Source: QHWT01 sp963755695 (GTDB lineage: Bacteria > Acidobacteriota > Vicinamibacteria > Vicinamibacterales > 2-12-FULL-66-21). From it: a stretch of 64,000 nt of DNA. Location of the stretch: the NCBI GenBank assembly GCA_963755695.1, contig CAVWLB010000010.1, positions 3,038,001 through 3,102,000 on the forward strand. Reading direction: 5' to 3'. The notes under the pieces are model-generated. The model had not been told where the DNA came from. It saw only the letters and a program-made list of their open reading frames with translations, and ran no database searches. Every line of letters begins with the position of its first letter. The stretch's first letter is position 1. This document shows positions 8,768-17,550 of this stretch, in pieces. The position numbers and the translations under genes were made by a program.

Positions 8768-11050
8768 ATGGAAGCAGGAGACCGCGGCGAACAATCCGGG
8801 ACACGCGACCCGACTCGCGAGCGCAGTTCCGCGACACTCGAGGGGGTGACCGCCGCGTGGCAGGAAACGAGCGACGCGCTTCGCGAAAGCGAACGCCGCT
8901 ATCGTGAGCTCGTCGAATACAGCCTCGGCTTGATCTGCACTCACGACCTGACCGGCACCCTGCTATCCATCAACCCCGCAGCCGCCGACTCGCTCGGCTA
9001 TCGGCCGGAAGACGGCATCGGCTGCAATTTGCGCGAGTTCCTCTCGGCCGACACCCGATACCTGTTTGACGATTACCTGCGCCGCATCCAGGAACGGGGG
9101 CACGACGCCGGTCTGATGCGAGTCGTGGCGCGCGCCGGAGCGGAAAAGGTATGGATGTACCGCAACGTGCTGTCGCACGGCCCGGGCGGAGCCTACGTGC
9201 TCGGGCACGCGATTGACGTCACCGACCGGGTCGCGGCGGAGCGCACCTTGCGTCAGAGCGAACAGGCGCTGCGAACGGCGCAGAGCGAACTCGAGGCACG
9301 GGTCAGAGATCGCACCACTGCTCTGGAAGAAGCAAACGAGCGGCTGCGCGTCGAGATCGGCGTGCGAGAGCAGGCCGAGCGATTGAGCCAACGCGCTCTG
9401 ATCGAACAGCGAGACACGCTGGCGTTCCTGGCGAACTTCTCGGATCGGCTGGCTCCGCTGGTTACCTTCGAAGATCTCATTGAAATCGTTCGACGGCTGC
9501 CGGTGCCATTTCTCGCCGATTGGACGATGGTGCACGTCGTCAACGCCGATGGTTCAGTCAGGTTCGTTCCCGGAGTTCACGTCGACCCCGCCCAGGAAGC
9601 GCTGGTGGCCGGGGTGTTCGAACCGACCACCGCGATTGATTTCTCGTATCTCGGAGAAATCATCGCGACGGAACGGTTCGGGATATTGATCTTGACCGCC
9701 GAAGATCTGGCATCCAGGCCGATCGGACCCGGCTGTTCGGCAAGCGCTCTCGAACGGCTCGGCGCGAACATGATGGCAATGCTCCCGTTGGTCATCGACG
9801 GCCGGGTGAAGGGCGTCTTGTCACTCGTTTCCTCGAGAAAGGGTCGATACACGTCCTCGGATTCGCTGGTCATCGAGGACGCCGCACAGCGAATTCGTCT
9901 GGCCCTCGACCGCATTCACCTGTATCGGGAAGTACAGGAAGCAAATCGTCTGAAGGACGAATTTCTCGGCACGCTCTCGCATGAACTCCGCACGCCGCTC
10001 AACGCCATTCTCGGATGGGCACGGATTCTGCGCTCCCGCCAGCTCGATCCGAACACCGCGCACGCCGTGAAAGTCATCGAGAGGAACGCCGGGGCGCAGG
10101 TGCGGATGATCGACGATGTGCTCGACGTCTCACGAATCATCAAGGGAAAGATGGCCCTCGCGCTGGAACCCCTCGATGTTGGCGCCATTGTGCGTGCCAC
10201 GATCGACACGGTCCGTCCAGGCACGCACGCCAAGGGGATCCGCCTGGAAGAGCGCATCGGTGACTCGCCGATCATTCTCGGCGACAGCCATCGCCTCCAG
10301 CAGGTGTTCTGGAACGTGCTTTCGAACGCGCTCAAATTCACCGGTCACGGCGGCGCAATCAGGGTCACGCTTGGCGCCGTCGGCGAATTCGTTCAGTTCG
10401 AGATCACCGACACCGGAATCGGCATCCGTCCCGAAATCCTGCCGTTCGTGTTCGATCGCTTTCGTCAGGCCGATTCGTCGACGACGCGGACCTATGGTGG
10501 ACTGGGATTGGGACTCGCGATCGTGAGGCAAATCGTGGAGCTGCACGGCGGCATGGTTCAGGCGGCCAGTGTTGGAGAAGGACACGGGGCCACATTCACG
10601 ATTCAACTCCCGATCGCCGATCGTCGTCGCGCTCACGCGCGCGAGCGAACGCTCGACGTCAAGCCGCGCGGACCGATGTCATCCACCGCGCTCCATGGCC
10701 GCACCATCCTCGTCGTCGAGGATCACGACGATGCCCGCGAGCTGATTGAAGGGGTGCTGGAAAATGCCGGCGCCCGGGTGCTCTCCGCGGCAACGACGCG
10801 GGAAGCCATCGAACGAACGATCGATGTGCGACCCGACGTTCTCGTAGCCGATCTGGGCTTGCCCGGAGAAGACGGGTACACGCTTCTGGCTCGAATCCGA
10901 ACGACCTACCCGAATCTCCCGGCGCTCGCGCTGACCGCTTATGCGCGGGAGAGCGACCGCGAGCGGACTCTGGCGGCTGGATTTCAGCACCATGTGGTCA
11001 AGCCAGTCGATCCGGAGGACCTCGTGCAGCTCATTGGCGCGTTGATTTGA
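8768..11050 (+). CDS. Hybrid sensor histidine kinase / response regulator (PAS-GAF-HisKA-HATPase-REC)
   Basis: About 760 residues from ATG 8768, chosen because it follows the TATAAT and avoids overlapping the ADOP gene. Domains in order: PAS (residues about 45-160), a coiled coil (about 165-215), a GAF-like domain (about 225-390), HisKA with the phospho-acceptor in FLGTLSHELRTPLN (His about 405), HATPase (N-box NVLSNALKFT, G-boxes DTGIGI and GGLGLGLAI), and a C-terminal receiver with Asp about 694 in VLVADLGLPGEDG. There is no membrane segment, so it is a soluble sensor; the ligand is unknown. A rho-independent terminator follows 60 bases after the stop. The output partner is not encoded next door in an obvious way. 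Confidence 0.9.
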   Translation: MEAGDRGEQSGTRDPTRERSSATLEGVTAAWQETSDALRESERRYRELVEYSLGLICTHDLTGTLLSINPAAADSLGYRPEDGIGCNLREFLSADTRYLFDDYLRRIQERGHDAGLMRVVARAGAEKVWMYRNVLSHGPGGAYVLGHAIDVTDRVAAERTLRQSEQALRTAQSELEARVRDRTTALEEANERLRVEIGVREQAERLSQRALIEQRDTLAFLANFSDRLAPLVTFEDLIEIVRRLPVPFLADWTMVHVVNADGSVRFVPGVHVDPAQEALVAGVFEPTTAIDFSYLGEIIATERFGILILTAEDLASRPIGPGCSASALERLGANMMAMLPLVIDGRVKGVLSLVSSRKGRYTSSDSLVIEDAAQRIRLALDRIHLYREVQEANRLKDEFLGTLSHELRTPLNAILGWARILRSRQLDPNTAHAVKVIERNAGAQVRMIDDVLDVSRIIKGKMALALEPLDVGAIVRATIDTVRPGTHAKGIRLEERIGDSPIILGDSHRLQQVFWNVLSNALKFTGHGGAIRVTLGAVGEFVQFEITDTGIGIRPEILPFVFDRFRQADSSTTRTYGGLGLGLAIVRQIVELHGGMVQAASVGEGHGATFTIQLPIADRRRAHARERTLDVKPRGPMSSTALHGRTILVVEDHDDARELIEGVLENAGARVLSAATTREAIERTIDVRPDVLVADLGLPGEDGYTLLARIRTTYPNLPALALTAYARESDRERTLAAGFQHHVVKPVDPEDLVQLIGALI

Positions 11051-11110
11051 TACGCCATAACGGTCTCTGAGCATTGTCGGGCTCTCGCGCGACTTGTGCC
11101 GCCAACCGTT

Positions 11111-11137
11111 AAAAGTCTCCTTGATAGGAGACTTTTT
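11111..11137 (+). terminator. Rho-independent terminator after the hybrid kinase
   Basis: A perfect 10-bp stem (AAAAGTCTCC / GGAGACTTTT) with a TTGATA loop is followed by one more T, giving a U-tract of five. It lies 60 bases after the kinase stop. It could also work in the reverse direction because of the A-run on the left arm. Confidence 0.8.
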
Positions 11138-11276
11138 GTGCCAGTTCCCATCCGGCTGCCCATTTCTCTCTCGACAGAATTGAAACCGTCAGCAGCAAGG
11201 ATGCGGAAACGGCCCAGATTCTCGGCATGCGCTCTGCCGACGTTCCGGGCCTCGAAATTGCTATCTCCCGGCTCAT

Positions 11277-11359
11277 CCATGGTTAGCGGCAAATTGCCTG
11301 GTCAGCGGCAATCCCTGGTTAACGGCTAATCCCGGGTGATCCCTGGTTAACAGCGAATC
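11277..11359. repeat. Degenerate tandem repeat, unit about 17-18 bp
   Basis: Five consecutive units share CCTGGTTAACGGCNAATC: 11277-11296, 11297-11313, 11314-11331, a short one at 11332-11341, and 11342-11359. They contain GTTAAC/GTTAGC cores. The array sits in the leader of the pseudo-receiver/PilZ gene, so it may be a protein binding array or only replication slippage. Confidence 0.6.
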
Positions 11360-11407
11360 ATCGACTTGAAAGGGTCGTGCACGTTGCCTATCACGAAGAC
11401 CGTCTTG

Positions 11408-12702
11408 ATGCATCCGCCGGAGCGGACGCAAACGCTGGGTCGACTGCTGATCATCGAACCGGACGCGTCCCGCGCGCTGGCGCTGCGAAAGGTCCTCGAT
11501 CAGTGCGACGACATCGAGTTCGAGATCGTCAAGTGTGTCTCAGACGCGCTTGCCCGGCTCGATGATCAGATTCCGGACGTCGTGCTGACGCCCACATTTC
11601 TGCCGCCGGCAGATGAAGCGCCGCTCACGGCGCGCTTGAATCAGACTCCGGCCGCGGCGCACGTGCAGGTGATAAACCTTCCGTATTTCATCGATCCGGG
11701 AGTGGCGCGGCTCCGACCGGCCCGTCAGGAGGTCTGCTCAGCCTGATTCGGCGCGAGGCATCGGGCCGGCCGCGTTGCGACGCCCAGACGCTGAGGCAGC
11801 AGATCGAGCAGTACATCACGAAGGCACGAGCGATCGAGTTGGAGCTCAGCGAGCGCCAGTCGATCCAGGCGCTGTGCCTGATCCCTGGGACGCACTCACT
11901 AGAGATGCAGCTGACGTGCGACACGGCTTTATTTTCCGGGGCCCGGCCCCTCGGGTCTGCTGACACTCCGTCGCTGATGTCGGCGACTGGTCTCGCTCAC
12001 GCTGGCCGCTCGGTTCCGGGGACGGCGGCGGACCGGCGACGCGCTCGTCGTCAAAGGGCCGGCGAGTTGTCGTGGCTGCAGGATGTGAAGCTTCCCGGGA
12101 TTTCACAGGTTCGCATGATCGATATTTCGAATGGAGGAATCCTGTTCGAGACGAAATCCAGACTTTTCACAGGAAGCAATTTCGACTTGCAGCTGGTGGG
12201 AGAGAACACGAACATGTGCGTGCAGGCGCGCATGTTGAGAAACCGGGTGGCGTCGGTCGACGGCGGGGGCGTCCGGTATCATGTGGCTGCAGCGTTCGCA
12301 CGTGAGCTCGACCTTCTCGAGATGCAACCGCTGTCGGCAACTGCCATATCGCCAAAAGCCCTCGGCACCATCTTGAGTCGCGTGCTGGGCGGGCTCGATT
12401 CGGGTCGCGGCGCATCGGGAATCCGGGGAATGTTCGAGCAGGAACTGCGCAATCTCCTCGCACTCCGGGATATTCAGATTCGGCTTTCGCCGAGAGTCTC
12501 GGACCAGGACCAGGAGTCGATCTATTTCACGGTGCCCACTGGCGCCGGCTCTCAGCCGATCCTCCAGGCGACCTTCGAGCGGAATCACACGCCGACGGCC
12601 GTGCAACTCCAGCTGTTGAAAGCGGCCGCCATCATGGCTGCGGTCGTGCTGGAGTTCGAGCCGCTCGGTGACGTCGCCGATCGGCCATACGCCGCAGGCT
12701 GA
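11408..12702 (+). CDS. Pseudo-receiver / PilZ-domain protein (frameshifted)
   Basis: The first about 95 residues read as a receiver-like fold (GRLLIIEPDASRALALRKVL) but the usual phospho-acceptor strand is DVVLTPTFLPP, lacking the Asp at the strand end. After an indel near 11695 the other frame continues GPSGGLLSLIRREASG, a Q-Q-I-E-Q-Y-I helix, then a PilZ domain with RRRARRQRAGEL and DISNGGILFE, the normal c-di-GMP-binding pattern (RxxxR and D/NxSxxG). A C-terminal domain of about 130 residues is not recognised. The start at ATG 11408 is a guess; a TTG at 11366 is in frame. It is probably a c-di-GMP effector controlled by protein contacts rather than phosphorylation. Confidence 0.65.
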
Positions 12703-12763
12703 CCGTTCTGGACCTGTGGCAGCGGGCAATCTTTCGCTGCACGACGACCGATCGACGTCGACA

Positions 12764-14281
12764 CTAGCAGACCGGAGACGTCCTCTGCGCGCTGGTTGTC
12801 GACGATCCCGAGCGGCTTGAAGTTGCCTGCCGCTCCAGAAGCGACCGCACGAATTCCAACGCTGCGATTCCATCGCGGTTGTTCGCAGAGTACGCGACGT
12901 AGCCATCCGGCCGGACGAGCGTCATCTCGCTGGCTGCCCGCAGTCGCAGTTCGAGAACGTCCTCAAAGGATGCGGCGAGCTGTTTCGCCGCGTCCCTGAT
13001 CGACGGGTCCGCCTCGTCCGCGACGACGAGCAGGAAGCGGCTGCGAATGCCATCGCCGCCGCGCAGCGAATCGTCGAAGTAACGCTTTCCGGGCCCTTCG
13101 ACGATCGGACTTCCGCGATAGGCAATACCGAGTTCCGAGAGCCGCTGAACAAAGGCGTGCTGAAATGGAGCCAGGCGCGACACCATCGGTATGACCGTGT
13201 CACGCAGAGCCTGCGCAAACTTGTTTGGCGTTCCCATTGCCCTGGTCAGGAAATGGGTGGTCTCCAGGACTTGCTTGATCACCGGAAGCCGTTCGGCGCT
13301 GTAGCTCTCGAGCAGCCGATCACTTCCACGAGCGCGCAGGACCAGGTCGAGCTTCCAGACAAGATTCCACACATCATGGAGTCCGGTATTCATCCCCTGC
13401 CCGCCAAACGGACTGTGAATGTGCGCGGCGTCGCCAGCGACGAACATACGGCCGACGCGCAGCTCCGATACATGCCGGTGATGGATCCGGAAATAGCTGC
13501 TCCAGTGGAGAGCACTCGCCTCGATTCCCGTTGGGGCGCGTTGGCGCAGAGTCTTCTGCACCAACTCAAGTGACGGGGCGTCTCCTTCAGCATGCTCGAT
13601 TGTCGCCACCACCCGCCGGCGGGTAGCGCTCATTGGAAAGATTGCCAGTGGGCCGAATTCGCTCGGGCACAGCTGCAACTCGTCAGCCCGAAGGGTGTCG
13701 TTCGTCTGGACGTCAGCCAGCATGAACAGATCGTCGTATTCCCCTCCCGCGAACGGCAGGTTCAAGAGATGCCGAACCGTGCTATGCGCGCCATCGCAGC
13801 CGACGACGAACGCCGCCGTCGTTTCCTGACGTTGGCCCTTCCCCTCCAGTGTGACGCTCACGAGATCCTGGTGCTCGACGGCTGACACGAATGACGTTTC
13901 GTATTCGACGACCCCGCCTCTACGCTGAAGCTGTTCCGCAAGCAATCTCTCGGTGACGTCCTGCGGAACCATCGCAATGAACCGGTAGGGACTCTCTTCT
14001 GGTGCAAAACGCAGGTGGGCAAGCGGACGTCCATGCGCCACTATCGCGACCGCCGTGACCCGGTTCGCGGCGTCGAGGAACGGATTGACCAGGCCGGCCA
14101 TGTCGAAGATTTCGAGCGTCCGGGGAAAGATCGCGAGCGCCTTTGAATGGGCCGACTGCGTTGCGCGCGCCTCGATCAGCCGCCATCTCAGACCGCGGCG
14201 GGCACACTCATTCGCCAGAAACAGTCCGACGGGTCCGGCGCCAACTATCAAGACATCGGTATCGGTTCGGACACTGGCCAT
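12764..14281 (-). CDS. FAD-dependent aromatic hydroxylase-type monooxygenase (PheA/TfdB-like)
   Basis: 505 residues. The N-terminal Rossmann motif VLIVGAGPVGLFLANECARR binds the ADP part of FAD; the DG motif appears as CDGAHSTVRHLL; the GD motif as MFVAGDAAHIHSPFGGQGMN, contacting the FAD ribityl and phosphate. A thioredoxin-like C-terminal region (FLLVVADEADPS) is typical of the PheA/TfdB group. These flavoenzymes use NAD(P)H and oxygen to hydroxylate phenolic or polyketide-like rings; the substrate is unknown. It is cytoplasmic and apparently single: the next gene downstream is convergent, and upstream lies a decayed gene. Confidence 0.87.
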   Translation of the reverse strand: MASVRTDTDVLIVGAGPVGLFLANECARRGLRWRLIEARATQSAHSKALAIFPRTLEIFDMAGLVNPFLDAANRVTAVAIVAHGRPLAHLRFAPEESPYRFIAMVPQDVTERLLAEQLQRRGGVVEYETSFVSAVEHQDLVSVTLEGKGQRQETTAAFVVGCDGAHSTVRHLLNLPFAGGEYDDLFMLADVQTNDTLRADELQLCPSEFGPLAIFPMSATRRRVVATIEHAEGDAPSLELVQKTLRQRAPTGIEASALHWSSYFRIHHRHVSELRVGRMFVAGDAAHIHSPFGGQGMNTGLHDVWNLVWKLDLVLRARGSDRLLESYSAERLPVIKQVLETTHFLTRAMGTPNKFAQALRDTVIPMVSRLAPFQHAFVQRLSELGIAYRGSPIVEGPGKRYFDDSLRGGDGIRSRFLLVVADEADPSIRDAAKQLAASFEDVLELRLRAASEMTLVRPDGYVAYSANNRDGIAALEFVRSLLERQATSSRSGSSTTSAQRTSPVC

Positions 14282-14341
14282 GACTCCCTCCGTGTCTCTC
14301 CAATTGAGAGTATCGGGTCCAAACAGAGGCCTGGCACGACT

Positions 14342-14772
14342 CTACTTTCCCTCAACCGAGAACGCGAGCAGCACGTTGTCGCTCTGGCCGCCCCACAGCC
14401 CGTAGCCAGAGGTCGTCAGCACGATACCCTCCGCGATTGCCGGGCCGCCAACGTCGATCGATCCGTCGCGCGCGATGGTGCCGTTCACGGTGCGGAATTC
14501 CTTCGCCGTGTCGAAGTCCCGACGACCGACCCGTCTTTAGTCGCGTAGGCCCGCAGATGACCATCGACCGAGCCGGAGAACACAACCCCACCGGCAACGG
14601 AAGCGGGCGCCGATTGCGCGGGGCTGCAGTTGGCGCGGCGGTTTACAGCCAGGCGGTAGGGTGTGCCAGATCTGTTTGCCGTCGCGAAGCCGCAGCGCAG
14701 CGGAGCACGCGGGCCATTCACCATGGCCGACGCCAGCAGAACCAGGGCGAAGATCCCGCCTGCACGCCGCAT
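14342..14772 (-). pseudogene. Collapsed remnant of a secreted PQQ-binding (polyvinyl-alcohol-dehydrogenase-like) protein
   Basis: A good ribosome site (AAAGGAGA) and signal peptide (GGIFALVLLASAMVNGPRA) are followed almost at once by sequence that belongs near the C-terminus of quinoprotein propellers: LRLRDGKQIWHT, GGVVFSGSVDGHLRAYATKD, DFDTAKEFRTVNGT and SGYGLWGGQSDNVLLAF. These pieces lie in different frames, so there is a large internal deletion plus at least two indels. The ancestor would have been about 500 residues. It cannot make the protein. Confidence 0.7.
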
Positions 14773-14796
14773 GGCAATCTCCTTTCATAGAGATAT

Positions 14797-15703
14797 TCAC
14801 ACACCTGCGACCGCGAGGGCCGCGGCAACCTCCGCGTTGTGACGCAGCAGTGCGAGATTGGCACGGACACTTTCTCCGCCAGTAAGTACGCGCATGCGGT
14901 CGAGCAAGAACGGCGTGAGTGCGCGGCCTCGAATGGCGCTCGCCTCAGCATCCGACAACGCCGTGTGAATCGCGCGGTCATACAGGTCCGACGGCATTTC
15001 GTCTTCGACGGGAATCGGGTTCGCGATGAGCACGCCCGTGTCAAGACCAAGCGAGAGGTGAACTCGGACGGCGGATGCGAGCTCGGCGATGGAGTCGTAG
15101 CGGCGATCCACAGGAAGCCCCGTCGATCGCCGATAGAAGGCCGGGAATTCGTCGGTCCCCAGTCCAAACACGGGCACGCCGAGTGTTTCGAGCATCTCTC
15201 GTGTGCGCGTCAGATCGAGGACGGCTTTGGCGCCGGCCGACACGACGGCAATGGGAATCCGCGCGAGTGCGGTGAGATCCGCGGAAACATCCCCGCTTTC
15301 GCTTGCGTCGCGATGCACGCCGCCGATGCCGCCGGTTGCGAAAACCCTGATACCGCTGGCGTGAGCAGCGAACATGGTGGCCGCGACGGTCGTCGACCCA
15401 GGCTCACCGGATGAAACGGCCGCAGCGAGATTACTGAGATTGATCTTCAGCGATGTTTGGCGTGGTCGCGAGCTGCTCCAGCTCGGCGTGCGTTAGCCCA
15501 ATCCGGATCGCTCCTCCGATGATGCCGATGGTCGCCGGCGTTGCACCAGCTCGGCGGACCACCTCCTCGAGCGATAACGCCGTCGTCACACCTTCCGGAT
15601 GCGGCAGACCGTGGGTCACGACCGTGGTTTCGAGCGCGACCACAGGCGTTTTGGCGGCTAACGCGCGCGCGACCTCGTCGCCGAACGTGCACGCAGCGTT
15701 CAT
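14797..15703 (-). CDS. psuG: Pseudouridine-5'-phosphate glycosidase (frameshifted)
   Basis: PsuG cleaves the C-C glycosidic bond of pseudouridine 5'-phosphate to uracil and ribose 5-phosphate. The first part contains PVVALETTVVTHGLPHPEG and IGIIGGAIRIGL, the second VFATGGIGGVHR, VVSAGAKAVLDL, LGTDEFPAFY and IANPIP, all hallmark PsuG motifs including the Mn2+/phosphate site region. The halves join as NIA-KINLSNLAAAVSSGEPG if one base near 15448 is removed; total about 302 residues, the normal family length. ATG 15703 is chosen because it overlaps the kinase stop (ATGA). It is the last gene of a three-gene coupled operon with a PfkB kinase, which would supply its substrate. Confidence 0.88.
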
Positions 15704-16614
15704 GGCACGGCCTCGCTGCCATACCACCGACGCAACCGGGCATCGGCATCAGCGCCCGTTGCCGCCAGCAACGCGTCAGGTCCCCAGCCTTCGACGGCGA
15801 AGCTCGCTGTGACGACGGCTCGATGCAGGCAAGAGTCCACAGACAGCCCTTCGAGGTGCGCCAGCACGAATCCAATGCTGAATGCGTCGCCTGCGCCGGT
15901 TGGATCCACGACCATGTCCGTACGGGCGGTCCACCGGTGAAACCGCTCGGAACGCGCGTCGTACAGGATTCCACCACTTGCGCCGCGTTTGAAGACGACG
16001 AACCGGAGGCGACCGCTGACGAGGCGAGGCAGCGCCCGTTCCGGATTCGTCCGCACTCGGTCGAGCAGGAGTTCATCCTCGCCCGGGAAGAAGGCGTCGA
16101 CATCCGCCAGGACCTCCCGCCAATCGTCAAGCGTTTCCTCGGTGACCGGGAGGTGCGGGTCGACGGACACGAATCGCCGTTGAGATCCACGAAGCGACGT
16201 GACGAGTGCGCGCTGCACGTCGAAGGGCATCGGCGCGAGATGAAATGCTGGAGCGCCGCTCCATTCCGCGGGGATCAGGCTGGGCTGTGGCGAAACCTCT
16301 TCGTGTGTCGGGCACCCCAACCGATGAATCAGGCGTCGATCGCTCCCCTCGTAGAGCACCCACGTGCGAACGCCGGAACCACCCAACGGGTGCACGCCGC
16401 TGAGATCGGCGCCGCGCTGCTGAAGTGCCTGGAGCACGCCTGCCGGATAATCGTCGCCGACGACGCTGACCAATCCTGGCCTTGCGCTCCAAAGCGTCGC
16501 GCCGAGCGCGCTGTACAAGACAGCGCCGCCCGCTTGTCCCATGCGCGTCGTGCCATCGGCAAGAACGACATCGTCTACGAGCAGGTTGCCCAGCAGCACG
16601 ATCGACGGCGTCAT
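15700..16614 (-). CDS. PfkB-family kinase, probable pseudouridine kinase
   Basis: 304 residues with the PfkB N-terminal region (IVLLGNLLVDDVVLADGTTR), the GG substrate motif (QAGGAVLYSALGA) and the C-terminal signature DPTGAGDAFSIGF, whose Asp is the catalytic base. Members phosphorylate sugars or nucleosides with ATP. Its stop overlaps psuG (ATGA) and its start overlaps the BtpA stop, so context supports pseudouridine 5'-phosphorylation (PsuK role). Sequence alone does not separate this from a ribokinase-like activity. Confidence 0.8.
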   Translation of the reverse strand: MTPSIVLLGNLLVDDVVLADGTTRMGQAGGAVLYSALGATLWSARPGLVSVVGDDYPAGVLQALQQRGADLSGVHPLGGSGVRTWVLYEGSDRRLIHRLGCPTHEEVSPQPSLIPAEWSGAPAFHLAPMPFDVQRALVTSLRGSQRRFVSVDPHLPVTEETLDDWREVLADVDAFFPGEDELLLDRVRTNPERALPRLVSGRLRFVVFKRGASGGILYDARSERFHRWTARTDMVVDPTGAGDAFSIGFVLAHLEGLSVDSCLHRAVVTASFAVEGWGPDALLAATGADADARLRRWYGSEAVP

Positions 16615-17441
16615 GTGCCGACAGTCAGCTTGCCGAACGCGCCAGCCAGCGCGCGGACCGCGTCAGGGTCCAGCGGATTGCTCCAGATCCCGCCCTGTTT
16701 CACCGATGAACCCACGATGAATCCCTGGGCAGTCGAATAGCATTCGAGATTTGCGGCCGTGATCCCCGAACCCACGAGCACCGGAACGCCAACCGATCGA
16801 GCGACGTCGCGCACTTCCTCCGGAGACGCCGGCACGCCGGTGGCGGCACCGCTGACGATGACGCCATCGGCGAGGAAGAACTCCGCAGCCTGGCCGGTCT
16901 CGGCGAGAGACACGTCTGCGGTGATCGCATGCGCGCTGTGCTTCTTCTTGATGTCCGCGAACACCAGCACCCGTTCGGCGCCGATCGCGCGGCGATACCG
17001 CAGCAGCTCGCCTGCGCAGGACTCGATGACGCCTTCGTCGGCCACGTGGGCATAGACGAACCCTTCGACCCGTACGAAGTCGGCACCCGATGCGTGCGCG
17101 ACCGCGATCGCCTCACGGTTCGCTCCGGCCAGCACCTGAATGCCGAGCGCAAGACCGGTTTCGCGCTTCACTTCTCTCGCAAGTGCGGTCATCGCCGCAG
17201 TAATCTCGGGGCCGGCACTACCCTTCAGGTACGGACGGTCGTGCATGTTCTCGATGGCCAGCGCGCTAAACCCCGCGTCGCGGTAGATTCTCGCCTCGGC
17301 GAGCGTCTGCCGGATAAGGGCCTCGATTGAGTGTGACGCCGACGGTGTGCCAGGAAGGGCGCCGACGTGCAGCATGCCAATCAGCGCGCGCGGCCGACCA
17401 AAGCATTCCCGGAACGCCACCTGCGCATCGGTGCCCGTCAT
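16611..17441 (-). CDS. BtpA/SgcQ-family TIM-barrel protein
   Basis: Contains ALIGMLHVGALPGTP at the start, IENMHDRPYLKG, VRVEGFVYAHVADEG, VFADIKKKHSAHAI and VLVGSGITAANLECY, the conserved phosphate-site strand of BtpA barrels. BtpA was named for photosystem I biogenesis in cyanobacteria, but most bacterial members sit in sugar or nucleoside catabolic loci, and the enzymatic reaction is not settled. ATG 17441 preceded by CTGGAG is preferred to the upstream ATG at 17492, which has no ribosome site. First gene of btpA-pfkB-psuG, with a 4-base overlap to the kinase. It could act on a pentose phosphate from PsuG, which is inference. Confidence 0.85.
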   Translation of the reverse strand: MTGTDAQVAFRECFGRPRALIGMLHVGALPGTPSASHSIEALIRQTLAEARIYRDAGFSALAIENMHDRPYLKGSAGPEITAAMTALAREVKRETGLALGIQVLAGANREAIAVAHASGADFVRVEGFVYAHVADEGVIESCAGELLRYRRAIGAERVLVFADIKKKHSAHAITADVSLAETGQAAEFFLADGVIVSGAATGVPASPEEVRDVARSVGVPVLVGSGITAANLECYSTAQGFIVGSSVKQGGIWSNPLDPDAVRALAGAFGKLTVGT

Positions 17442-17550
17442 GACTCCAGCGTAACCCAAAGCTGATCCTTTGGGAGATGCCGCCAAACTCATCGAGGGAA
17501 ACGTGCAGTGACGACACGCACGATTGACGTGTCCCTGAAGGCAGGTGTCG

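Noticed and set aside
15541..16740. 399-codon plus-strand frame
   Set aside because: Lies across the kinase and BtpA genes in antisense; no recognisable domain or ribosome site.
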